A stretch of DNA of 8,069 bases, from the NCBI RefSeq assembly GCF_020829685.1, contig NZ_JAIVFR010000257.1:1-8069 (forward strand). Reading direction: 5' to 3'. This document shows, piece by piece, positions 1 to 5,290 of the stretch. Source of the stretch: Nostoc sp. CHAB 5715 (GTDB taxonomy: Bacteria; Cyanobacteriota; Cyanobacteriia; Cyanobacteriales; Nostocaceae). The stretch's first letter is position 1; every line of letters starts with the position of its first letter. The notes below the pieces were generated by a model. That model worked only from the letters and a program-made list of their open reading frames with translations. It ran no database searches and was not told the origin of the DNA. A program made the translations under genes and the position numbers.

Positions 1-22
1 GCTGTAAAGTAGGCTGCAAATT

Positions 23-754
23 ATGGTACGAAACTCAGAAACCAACGACAGTGCCTTCCCAAATATTTTGCAATTATTTTTCTCTACTAGCCTCTTGCAG
101 GTAATAGGCATTGCCCTAGTGTTAATTGTCGTAGCAGCCCACATTATTTGGTTATCTGAGCGCCATCATAAAGAAGGGATGATTCCCAAATCATACTTTC
201 CTGGCATTTTCAAAGCCTGTTGGTGGTCAGCTGCCACATTAGCAACCCAAGCTGATGAAATGCCCAAAGGAGTAGTGGGACGGCTAGTAGGTATTGTCTG
301 GATGTTCATCGGAGTACTTTTTGCCGCCTACTTTACAGCCAGCGCGACTACCTCATTGACAGTACAACAGCTTCAGGGTGATATCAAGAGTATAGACGAT
401 TTACCCGGCAAGGTAGTGGCTACAACTGCGGGTAGCACAGCCGCCGCATATCTGCGAAAACATAAGATTTCAGTTTTAGAAGTTACCAAAATTGAGCAAG
501 CTTACAATGCTCTACAAACAAAAAAAGCTGATGCTGTGGTGTTTGATGCGCCTGTACTTCTGTTCTATGCTGCCAACGAAGGCAAAGGGAAAGTACAGAT
601 TGTAGGTAGTATTTTGCGTGAAGAAAGCTACGGCATCATTCTGCCTAACAACAGTCCCTACCGCAAACCAATTAATCAGGCTCTGCTGAATCTCAAAGAA
701 AATGGTACTTATCAATCGCTATATGATAAGTGGTTCGATGGTGAAAAATCTTGA
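23..754 (+). pseudogene. GluR0-like glutamate receptor channel, truncated at the N-terminus
   Basis: This encodes the C-terminal part of a prokaryotic ionotropic glutamate receptor, a plasma-membrane channel whose pore is inserted into a periplasmic solute-binding domain. Visible in the 243 residues are TM1 at about 16-45, a pore loop at about 64-80, TM2 at about 85-112 with the iGluR-like YFTASATTSLTV segment, and the second half of the ligand-binding domain (about 113-243, from LQGDIKSIDDLPGKV to the end). Full-length relatives are about 350-400 residues and have a signal peptide plus the first ligand-binding half before TM1. Here an in-frame TAA at 5-7 blocks extension, and the ATG at 23 has no good ribosome binding site. 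The codons just upstream (S-R-L-Q-I) look like continued homology, so this is probably a nonsense- or frameshift-broken gene. The K+ filter TVGYGD is absent (see findings). Family call is firm; pseudogene status is inferred, since the gene start lies outside the window. Confidence 0.75.
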
Positions 755-778
755 AGAAGAGAGTGGGCAGGGGGAGAA

Positions 779-814
779 ATCAATTCAAAATTCAAAATTC
801 AAAATTCAAAATTC
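779..814. repeat. AAAATTC heptamer tandem array
   Basis: Four perfect AAAATTC units (787-814) follow a partial unit at 782-786. Arrays of this type are common in intergenic regions of Nostoc-group genomes. It lies 25 bp after the channel gene stop codon and is unrelated in sequence to the CCCAATG array that follows. Confidence 0.85.
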
Positions 815-866
815 TTGCATTAAAGAACTTCTGCCTTCTGGCTCCAGCAAGAACTGCCTCCTCTTT

Positions 867-971
867 CCCAATGCCCAATGCCCAATGCCCAATGCCCAAT
901 GCCCAATGCCCTATGCCCAATGCCCTATGCCCAATGCCCAATGCCCAATGCCCAATGCCCAATGCCCTATG
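867..971. repeat. CCCAATG heptamer array (STRR-type), 15 units
   Basis: Fifteen contiguous 7-bp units are present. Twelve read CCCAATG and three (units 7, 9 and 15 at 909, 923 and 965) read CCCTATG. This is the short tandemly repeated repetitive (STRR) style known from heterocystous cyanobacteria. The array sits between convergent genes and its last variant unit overlaps the mazG stop codon. Heptamer arrays change copy number readily, so unit count may differ between strains. Confidence 0.93.
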
Positions 972-1791
972 CCCCATTCCCTTCTTTAGCAAGTTGAGCT
1001 TTTGCTTGTTGCCATAAGTTTTCTAACTCATCCAAACTGTAATCAGAAAGGGGACGGTCAACAACTGCCTCCATTTTTTCTAATCGCTTAACAAATCGTT
1101 GATTTGTGCCTTGCAAAGCGGCGCTGGGGTCAAGATTATGCCAACGGGCTAGCTGAATCACTGCAAATAGCAAATCGCCTAATTCTGCTTGTTGTCGTTC
1201 TGGTGTTTCCTCAGCTAAAGCCTGTTGAAACTCCCCTAACTCTTCATGAAACTTATCCCAAACGCCCTGAATATTTTCCCATTCAAACCCGATCGCCGCA
1301 GCCTTTTGGGAAATCTTCATCGCCGCCGTCAGTGGGGGAAGGGTGCGCCCATAACGACCGAGTTTAGCACTAAGTTTTTGTGCCTCTGGAGATGCTTCGC
1401 CTTTTTCCGCAGCCTTGATTTGTTCCCAATTTTGCCGCACCTCATCCACACTTGCCACCGACACATCACCAAACACATGGGGATGACGGCGAATCAACTT
1501 TTGGGAAATCCCCTGAGTTATTTCTTTGAGGGAAAATTGCCCAGATTCACTAGCGATTTGGGCTTGCAATACCACCTGTAATAATAAATCGCCTAACTCC
1601 TCTTTGATCGCACCCTTATCCCCACTCTTAATCGCATCCACCACCTCATAAGCTTCCTCAATCACATAAGGTATAAGAGTTTCAGGAGTTTGAGCCAAAT
1701 CCCAAGGACAACCACCATCAGGCGATCGCAACTTCGCCACCACCTCAATCAATTCCTGCAACGCCGCCAAACTCTCATTTTCCTTTTCCAT
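967..1791 (-). CDS. mazG: Nucleoside triphosphate pyrophosphohydrolase MazG
   Basis: MazG hydrolyses nucleoside triphosphates to monophosphate and pyrophosphate in the cytoplasm. It acts in nucleotide-pool housecleaning and is linked to (p)ppGpp control in other bacteria. The 274 residues match the usual two-domain form (E. coli MazG is 263 aa). The N-terminal domain has the diagnostic [13 protein letters not shown] segment (about 23-35), then [10 protein letters not shown] and EELGDLLLQ, which supply the metal-binding EExxE and ExxD acidic residues. The C-terminal domain repeats the pattern with [11 protein letters not shown] and [10 protein letters not shown]. The ATG at 1791 is preceded by AGAGGT very close by, within a doubled TACCTCTGCG element. 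It lies 51 bp downstream of the DUF2227 gene on the same strand, so co-transcription is possible. The stop codon TAG (967-969) is contributed by the adjacent heptamer array, so the extreme C-terminus is repeat-derived. Confidence 0.95.
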   Translation of the reverse strand: MEKENESLAALQELIEVVAKLRSPDGGCPWDLAQTPETLIPYVIEEAYEVVDAIKSGDKGAIKEELGDLLLQVVLQAQIASESGQFSLKEITQGISQKLIRRHPHVFGDVSVASVDEVRQNWEQIKAAEKGEASPEAQKLSAKLGRYGRTLPPLTAAMKISQKAAAIGFEWENIQGVWDKFHEELGEFQQALAEETPERQQAELGDLLFAVIQLARWHNLDPSAALQGTNQRFVKRLEKMEAVVDRPLSDYSLDELENLWQQAKAQLAKEGNGA

Positions 1792-1810
1792 ACCTCTGCG
1801 TACCTCTGCG
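1791..1810. repeat. Direct repeat of TACCTCTGCG before mazG
   Basis: Two tandem copies of the 10-mer TACCTCTGCG span the mazG start region (1791-1800 and 1801-1810). Read on the minus strand they give CGCAGAGGTA twice, so each copy carries an AGAGGT that could act as a ribosome binding site. The copy nearest the ATG directly abuts it. GTACCTCTGCG-type repeats are common between Nostoc genes, from general familiarity rather than a search. Confidence 0.6.
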
Positions 1811-1842
1811 CTTCCCTTTGCTACCTAAAGCGTTTAAAAAAA

Positions 1843-2430
1843 TCATTTCTTAGTCTTCGCCCGACGACTACCACCCCTCACTTTCCGCTTCTTAATTTTG
1901 CCACTAGGAAGCAACCCCCGAACCCCCTGCTTTTTAAAACGCTTGTATGCCGAACCGCCCCAATCGCTCAGAGAATGACTCATTGCACCGAATTCCAACC
2001 CCAAAAACAGGGCGATATATTCAGTATTGTATTGCACGAGCGATCGCCCCACAGTTCCCCCCAAATCTTGCCAAGTAAAACTCAGATTCCATAACCTTTC
2101 GGCGATCGCCAAAACGAAAATTGCCAAAATAGCTAACAAACACCCCAGATAAAGTATCCGTAGAATCGTGCCAATAATCGGCCCGTGGGATAAAAAAGAA
2201 CGATGTCGGAGACTTTTTTGATAAGGTAGCCAAATCCAGCGCAAGAAACCCCAGCGTTGAAATTGCACAGAGTAAATATCCAAATCGGGGCCAAACATCA
2301 GCCCGCCAAAGAGAAACCCGCCTGCGACCAACAAAGTCGCATTGCTGCTGCGAGTTTGCCAGAAAGTAAAGCCCGCCACAAACGGCAGAGCATACATAGT
2401 AATGCGATCGTGCGTCCGACCAGAGGGCAT
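1843..2430 (-). CDS. DUF2227-type putative metal-binding membrane protein
   Basis: The 195-residue protein has the pattern of the cyanobacterial DUF2227 'putative metal-binding protein' family, which resembles YdjM-like membrane-bound metal-dependent hydrolases. Conserved polar motifs are HDRIT (H7, D8), GPDLD (47-51), RHRSFLSHGP (75-84) and SHSLSDW (151-157). The His and Asp residues would form a metal site. Hydrophobic segments at about 32-46, 86-110 and 137-149 suggest an integral membrane protein. The C-terminus is very basic (about 178-195, Lys/Arg rich) and probably cytoplasmic. The ATG at 2430 begins the conserved MPSGRTHD start, so the start is secure; AGGA lies about 8 bases before it. 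It precedes mazG on the same strand. The substrate or reaction is not known to me. Confidence 0.8.
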   Translation of the reverse strand: MPSGRTHDRITMYALPFVAGFTFWQTRSSNATLLVAGGFLFGGLMFGPDLDIYSVQFQRWGFLRWIWLPYQKSLRHRSFLSHGPIIGTILRILYLGCLLAILAIFVLAIAERLWNLSFTWQDLGGTVGRSLVQYNTEYIALFLGLEFGAMSHSLSDWGGSAYKRFKKQGVRGLLPSGKIKKRKVRGGSRRAKTKK

Positions 2431-2440
2431 CCTAAATCCT

Positions 2441-2467
2441 GCTAGCGATAGCGGGGCGTTTAGCCCG
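2441..2467. repeat. Small dispersed-repeat-like segment with two hairpins
   Basis: Two adjacent small inverted repeats, GCTA-GCGA-TAGC (2441-2452) and GGGC-GTTTA-GCCC (2454-2466), lie just upstream of the DUF2227 start. The minus-strand reading GGGCTAAACGCCCCGCTA is, to my recollection, a recurrent intergenic sequence in Nostoc genomes. No search was made, so the dispersed-repeat assignment is an inference. Confidence 0.45.
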
Positions 2468-2476
2468 TGCTGAGTA

Positions 2477-2579
2477 ATATCATGTCCGCCTGAACACTTA
2501 CGATAAAAATAACGCTGAGATGTTGAAATATAACGACTCTGGAAATTTTATATCGTAACTAATTACCCGGACATGATAT
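2477..2579. mobile_element. MITE-like hairpin element with 12-bp inverted ends
   Basis: Outer arms ATATCATGTCCG (2477-2488) and CGGACATGATAT (2568-2579) are perfect inverted repeats. Inside them, TTACGATA (2498-2505) pairs with TATCGTAA (2551-2558) after a symmetric 9/9 internal loop. AAAAT (2506-2510) then pairs with ATTTT (2545-2549) across a one-base bulge. If the ends are trimmed to TATCATGTCCG, the element is flanked on both sides by TAA (2475-2477 and 2579-2581), which could be a target duplication. It has no coding capacity. A non-autonomous transposon (MITE) is the favoured reading; a structured RNA is the alternative. Confidence 0.6.
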
Positions 2580-2585
2580 AACTGA

Positions 2586-2600
2586 ATACTGAGTCAGTAT
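2586..2600. promoter_or_regulatory. Perfect 15-bp palindrome upstream of tRNA-Val
   Basis: ATACTGA-G-TCAGTAT has 7-bp perfect arms around one central base. It could be a dimeric-regulator binding site or debris from an insertion. No adjacent regulator gene supports a specific protein. Confidence 0.4.
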
Positions 2601-2608
2601 AAGAGAAA

Positions 2609-2650
2609 AAAAGATTTTCTTAAAACTACTAGCGCAATGCGAAATCTTTT
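2609..2650. repeat. 9-bp inverted repeat ahead of tRNA-Val
   Basis: AAAAGATTT (2609-2617) and AAATCTTTT (2642-2650) are exact inverted copies separated by 24 bases. The right arm directly precedes a plausible -10 hexamer, TATATT (2653-2658), for the tRNA gene, which begins 20 bp after it. No good -35 match is visible. Confidence 0.35.
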
Positions 2651-2677
2651 GCTATATTAGTTAAGGATTGAACAAAA

Positions 2678-2750
<73 letters not shown>

Positions 2751-2756
2751 TCGTTC

Positions 2757-2783
2757 AAAAGCCGTCAACACGACGGCTTTTTT
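2757..2783 (+). terminator. Rho-independent terminator after tRNA-Val
   Basis: A 10-bp perfect stem, AAAAGCCGTC (2757-2766) and GACGGCTTTT (2772-2781), closes a 5-base loop and runs into a T tract ending at 2783. It starts 7 bases after the tRNA. Confidence 0.92.
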
Positions 2784-2845
2784 GCATTTTGCTCTAAAAC
2801 TGCTTGGCGATTTAGGGTTGACGACTGTTGCCATAATATATAGAT

Positions 2846-2878
2846 TTACCTAGAATTATAATAAATAATTCTGGGTAA
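2846..2878. promoter_or_regulatory. 14-bp inverted repeat just before the excisionase-like ORF
   Basis: TTACCTAGAATTAT (2846-2859) and ATAATTCTGGGTAA (2865-2878) match at 13 of 14 positions around a 5-base AT loop, and end 3 bases before the ATG at 2882. Possible roles are an operator bound by the MerR-like product, an integrase arm site, or a mobile-element end. Which one cannot be decided from sequence alone. Confidence 0.5.
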
Positions 2879-2881
2879 AGA

Positions 2882-3030
2882 ATGGATAGACTAATAAGCA
2901 TTGGCGAACTAGCAGAGTTAAAAGCCGTAAGTGTTGACACAATTAGACGCTGGGAACGTGAAGGTAATATTATTGTCTTAAACCACCTGGAATCACCTTT
3001 AATCACAGGGTAATTTTAGATCAAATTTAG
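2882..3030 (+). pseudogene. MerR-like helix-turn-helix excisionase-type ORF, frameshifted
   Basis: From ATG 2882 the reading frame encodes a MerR/excisionase-type helix-turn-helix: SIGELAEL, then VSVDTIRRWEREG (about residues 17-29). It then ends at 3011-3013 after 43 codons. If one A is restored in the AAA run near 2979, the frame continues as VLKPPGITFNHRVILDQI to a TAG at 3028-3030, 4 bases before the integrase GTG. That xis-int spacing supports an original small excisionase of about 49 residues. The same HTH also begins IS607-type serine recombinases, so a truncated TnpA of that family is the alternative. Family assignment is moderate; the broken state follows from the frame analysis. Confidence 0.6.
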
Positions 3031-3034
3031 TGCA

Positions 3035-4071
3035 GTGAAATCGACAATCGAGATCATAAATGAGCGGCTAAAACTAGCCAAGATTGGAGTAAGAGTGCAT
3101 CAAAGAGGCGATCGCCTCTCGCTACGAGCCACACTCCCGCCCAAGCCAGGAAGTAATAAAACCAACGCACATCAGCAGCACATTGCACTGGGTATCTATG
3201 CCAATCCCGCCGGACTGCAACGAGCAGAAGCGGAAGCCAAAATTGTTGGTGGGCTGTTGGCACGAGGTGAGTATGATTGGAGTAGGTATCTATGTGATGA
3301 GCAGGAATTGGGGATTGGAAACTGGGTGCAGTGGATAGATAGACTCCGTGCTGATTACTTTGCCCAAAAAGGTGACACACCCAATACGCAATTCACCTGG
3401 AAAAATGACTACGAAACAGCATTCAAAAATCTCAAAGGTGAAGTAACTAGCGCCTCAATTATCGGCGCCGCAACAAACACCCCTGCCAATAGCCGTAGCC
3501 GTAAGCGGACTTGTGAAAAATTGCAGCTTTTAGCAGAACTTATAGGGATAAAAGTAGACCTCAAGCCGTACATTGGGAATTACGGCAATTCCCAAACTAA
3601 GCCACGCCAAATTCCCACTGACGATCAGATAATTCAGACGCGATCGCTCTTTCTCAATTCTCCTTCCTGGCTTTGGGCATACGGGGTGATGGCAGCTTAC
3701 GGACTGCGCGATCATGAAATATTTTTTTGTGAAATCTCCTCAACACCACCCCACACCTGCTATGTAAGAGAAGGGAAAACAGGGGAAAGAATCTGCTATC
3801 CTTTGCGTCCAGAATGGACGGTAGAGTGGCAACTTTGGGAAAATAAAAACCAAACTGCACAGGGAAAATGTATCGGGACTATGGGCAACGAGTGAGTCGA
3901 ACATTTGATCGTCGAAATGCACCTTTTAATCCCTACGACCTTCGTCACGCTTACGCAATTCGCGGCAGCGTGCGCTACAAAGTACCAGTAGCCACTATGG
4001 CGGGGTGGATGGGCCATTCACCAACGGTTCACTGGAATACTTACAATAAATGGATTTCTGGCGTTGCATAA
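3035..4071 (+). pseudogene. Tyrosine recombinase (phage integrase), split by a -1 frameshift
   Basis: A site-specific tyrosine recombinase of a cyanobacterial integrase type, which would cut and join DNA at att sites. The first frame runs from GTG 3035 to a TGA at 3893-3895 (286 codons). It has the N-terminal and core-binding regions, box I in AYGLRDHEIF (R225) and the beta-hairpin lysine in EGKTGER (K248). Box II and the nucleophile lie one frame back, from 3868: PYDLRHAYAIRG (catalytic R, then H), MGHSP (H) and NTYNKW (tyrosine). In joined numbering these are R304, H328 and Y337 of about 345 residues, so every catalytic residue exists but in two frames. The crossing point coincides with GGGAAAA at 3862-3868. 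The last codons are made from the IS end at 4060, which truncates the usual C-terminal tail. GTG 3035 was chosen because it follows the excisionase stop; no clear ribosome binding site is visible. Confidence 0.85.
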
Positions 4072-4230
4072 ATGCGGGATGAATCAGCTAAATACTGGGA
4101 TTTCTCTATACTTCAAGTAGTATAGTAGTAATCTCACTGAGTGTTTAAGCATATCTACTGATTTGGAGTAGCATAATGTTTTTCGATGTAGACGTGCCAG
4201 ATAATGGCGTAAACGTGTATTTTCCCCTTC

Positions 4231-4255
4231 TCCCAAGGGGAGACGCTGCGCGAAC
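4231..4255. repeat. Small dispersed repeat 2 (25 bp) inserted in the transposase
   Basis: TCCCAAGGGGAGACGCTGCG plus CGAAC lies between codons for MTRV and EGENTR of the transposase. Deleting exactly 25 bp restores the reading frame and the family sequence. The GGGAGACGCTGCGCGAAC type is a familiar interspersed sequence in Nostoc genomes. This second insertion alone would inactivate the transposase. Confidence 0.7.
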
Positions 4256-4433
4256 GACTCTAGTCATATATGTTTTGCTAACAATATGGTCTCCTGAGTT
4301 GATAAAACTGGCGTAAACTGGCCATCCATCAGTGACGTAAAAATAGCACCCCCAAAAGCTAACTTTCCTCCCATAAAGGTTTAAAAGTTTTCGCACTATG
4401 GTCTCCTATAACCCAAGCCAAAATTCCTTCTCT

Positions 4434-4454
4434 TCGAGAGGCTTCGCCAACACG
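4434..4454. repeat. Small dispersed repeat 1 (21 bp) inserted in the transposase
   Basis: The segment TCGAGAGGCTTCGCCAACAC plus one G interrupts the conserved transposase sequence DHF-RE-GIL by exactly seven extra codons (RVGEASR) without changing frame. Removing 21 bp restores the family pattern. Its sequence type (CTTCGAGAGGCTTCGCCAAC) matches the small dispersed repeats of 21-27 bp described in Nostoc-group genomes (Elhai and colleagues). Exact edges are ambiguous by a few bases. Confidence 0.7.
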
Positions 4455-4851
4455 GAAGTGGTCTAATGCCGTCCATATCCAAATTTTGTTTTTTTTGAGC
4501 CAACAAAAGTTTCTAGTTCATCTAGTTCTCCAACTGTTGGTATTTGATCAATCGGCGGCGCGTCTGGTAACTTCTCGCCAACTTCCTTTACCCAATTGAT
4601 AATAGTCGTGTGATGAACTCCTGTTTGCCGTTCAATTGCTCTAAAACCTGCGCCATTAACGTAAGCTTTTAAACATTCTAGTTTGATCTCATCAGAGTAC
4701 CCTTTTGGTGGATTATAGCTATCTAGAAATTGGCGATCGCAATTGGTACAGATGTGATTCTGTTTACCTCGGCGCTTACCATTTTTTCTAATCTCAGTAG
4801 ACCCGCAGTATGGACAATTCACAGTAGAACACCTCAATTCATCCCTCTATT

Positions 4852-5286
4852 ATGCAACGCCAAAAAATCCAATCTGATGCTCAAAACTTAAAAACATTTC
4901 AGGTAATGGGTGCAACCACTCAATTTACCTACGTCTCTGTATCTAAAAAGCGAGAAAGCGATGATGGTAGGGCATCTGCTGGTGGGGTGAACGTTGGATT
5001 TAGTGCAGATGTTTTAATTAAAGAAGAGCGTAGTCAGTATCCCCCCGGCGCTGGTGACCCCCTTAATCGTCGTCTTGATGCGGCCCGTCTACCATCACGT
5101 CCAATTCGGGAATTAGGAACTCCAGGTAGCGGTAACGGCGTGGAGGCGGAAATCAAAGCAGCTGATTACCACTTCTACCCACATTACACCTGTCCGTATT
5201 GTGAGGCGATCGCCCCTCTCCATCCCAAGGGTTGTTTACTCAAACCAGTGGGCAGTAAATATCTTTCACCTAGCGGCCGCCCCTAA
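4852..5286 (+). pseudogene. Probable phage terminase large subunit fragment (ATPase region)
   Basis: The frame runs 144 codons. The first few are made from the IS inverted repeat, so the true N-terminus is lost. The remainder has a layout expected around the ATPase centre of a large terminase, the motor that packages phage DNA. A hydrophobic strand ends in acidic residues (ADVLIKEERSQYPPGA, about 52-67; Walker B-like). Then come IRELGTPGSGNG (about 84-95; the coupling GTP motif usual after Walker B) and a Cys pair with CPYC and a later HPKGC (about 114-128). No Walker A is present. It stops 5 bases before the portal ATG, and no nuclease domain follows. Position directly before a portal gene supports the call. 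I do not recognise it at full-family level, so this is moderate; a phage protein of unknown function is the alternative. Confidence 0.5.
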
Positions 5287-5290
5287 CCCC

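Larger units (their letters stand above)
4084..4822 (-). pseudogene. IS1-family transposase, broken into several frames
   Basis: The first segment (to 4463) has a zinc finger C8-x2-C11...C30-x2-C33 (numbered from TTG 4837), a helix-turn-helix at about 64-83 (GFRAIERQTGVHHTTIINWV) and the start of the catalytic domain, DELETFVGSKK. The rest is readable only by changing frame. At the A8 run (4489-4496) it shifts -1 into KNKIWIWTALDHF. After KPLWEE (near 4373) one extra base leads to VSFWGCYFYVTDGW, the second acidic region. After MTRV a 25-bp insertion forces a further shift into ENTRLRHYLARLHRK...IPVFS, ending at the TGA 4084-4086. GTG 4822 is preferred as start because GAGG lies 8-9 bases ahead of it; TTG 4837 is possible. 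Comparison is with the remembered pattern of cyanobacterial IS1-family transposases. Confidence 0.85.
4060..4861 (-). mobile_element. IS1-family insertion sequence, inactivated
   Basis: The 802-bp element is bounded by inverted ends. GGCGTTGCATAA (4060-4071) is exactly inverted at 4850-4861, and similarity continues inward to GGGATGAAT over about 25 bp with a few mismatches. It contains a broken IS1-family transposase on the minus strand. No 8-9 bp target duplication is visible: the flanks read TGGATTTCT on the left and AAAAAATCC on the right. Two small dispersed repeats have inserted within it. The right-hand ATG at 4852 in the inverted repeat opens the frame of the adjacent terminase fragment. 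Confidence 0.85.

Noticed and set aside
867..971. Possible CRISPR array
   Set aside because: The 7-bp units are contiguous with no spacers; this is a tandem heptamer repeat.
702..1017. Plus- and minus-strand frames encoding long NAQCPMP or GIGHWAL repeats
   Set aside because: They are translations of the CCCAATG heptamer array; a 7-bp period leaves all frames open and the peptides are artefacts.
1104..1581. Open frames on the plus strand across mazG
   Set aside because: They lie antisense to a strongly recognisable MazG and have no family signal.
3054..3380. Minus-strand frame across the integrase
   Set aside because: Antisense shadow; the plus strand has clear integrase motifs.
4145..4396. 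Separate small gene starting MRKLLNLYGRK
   Set aside because: Its middle is the transposase segment VSFWGCYFYVTDGW; it is one frame of the broken IS1-family transposase.
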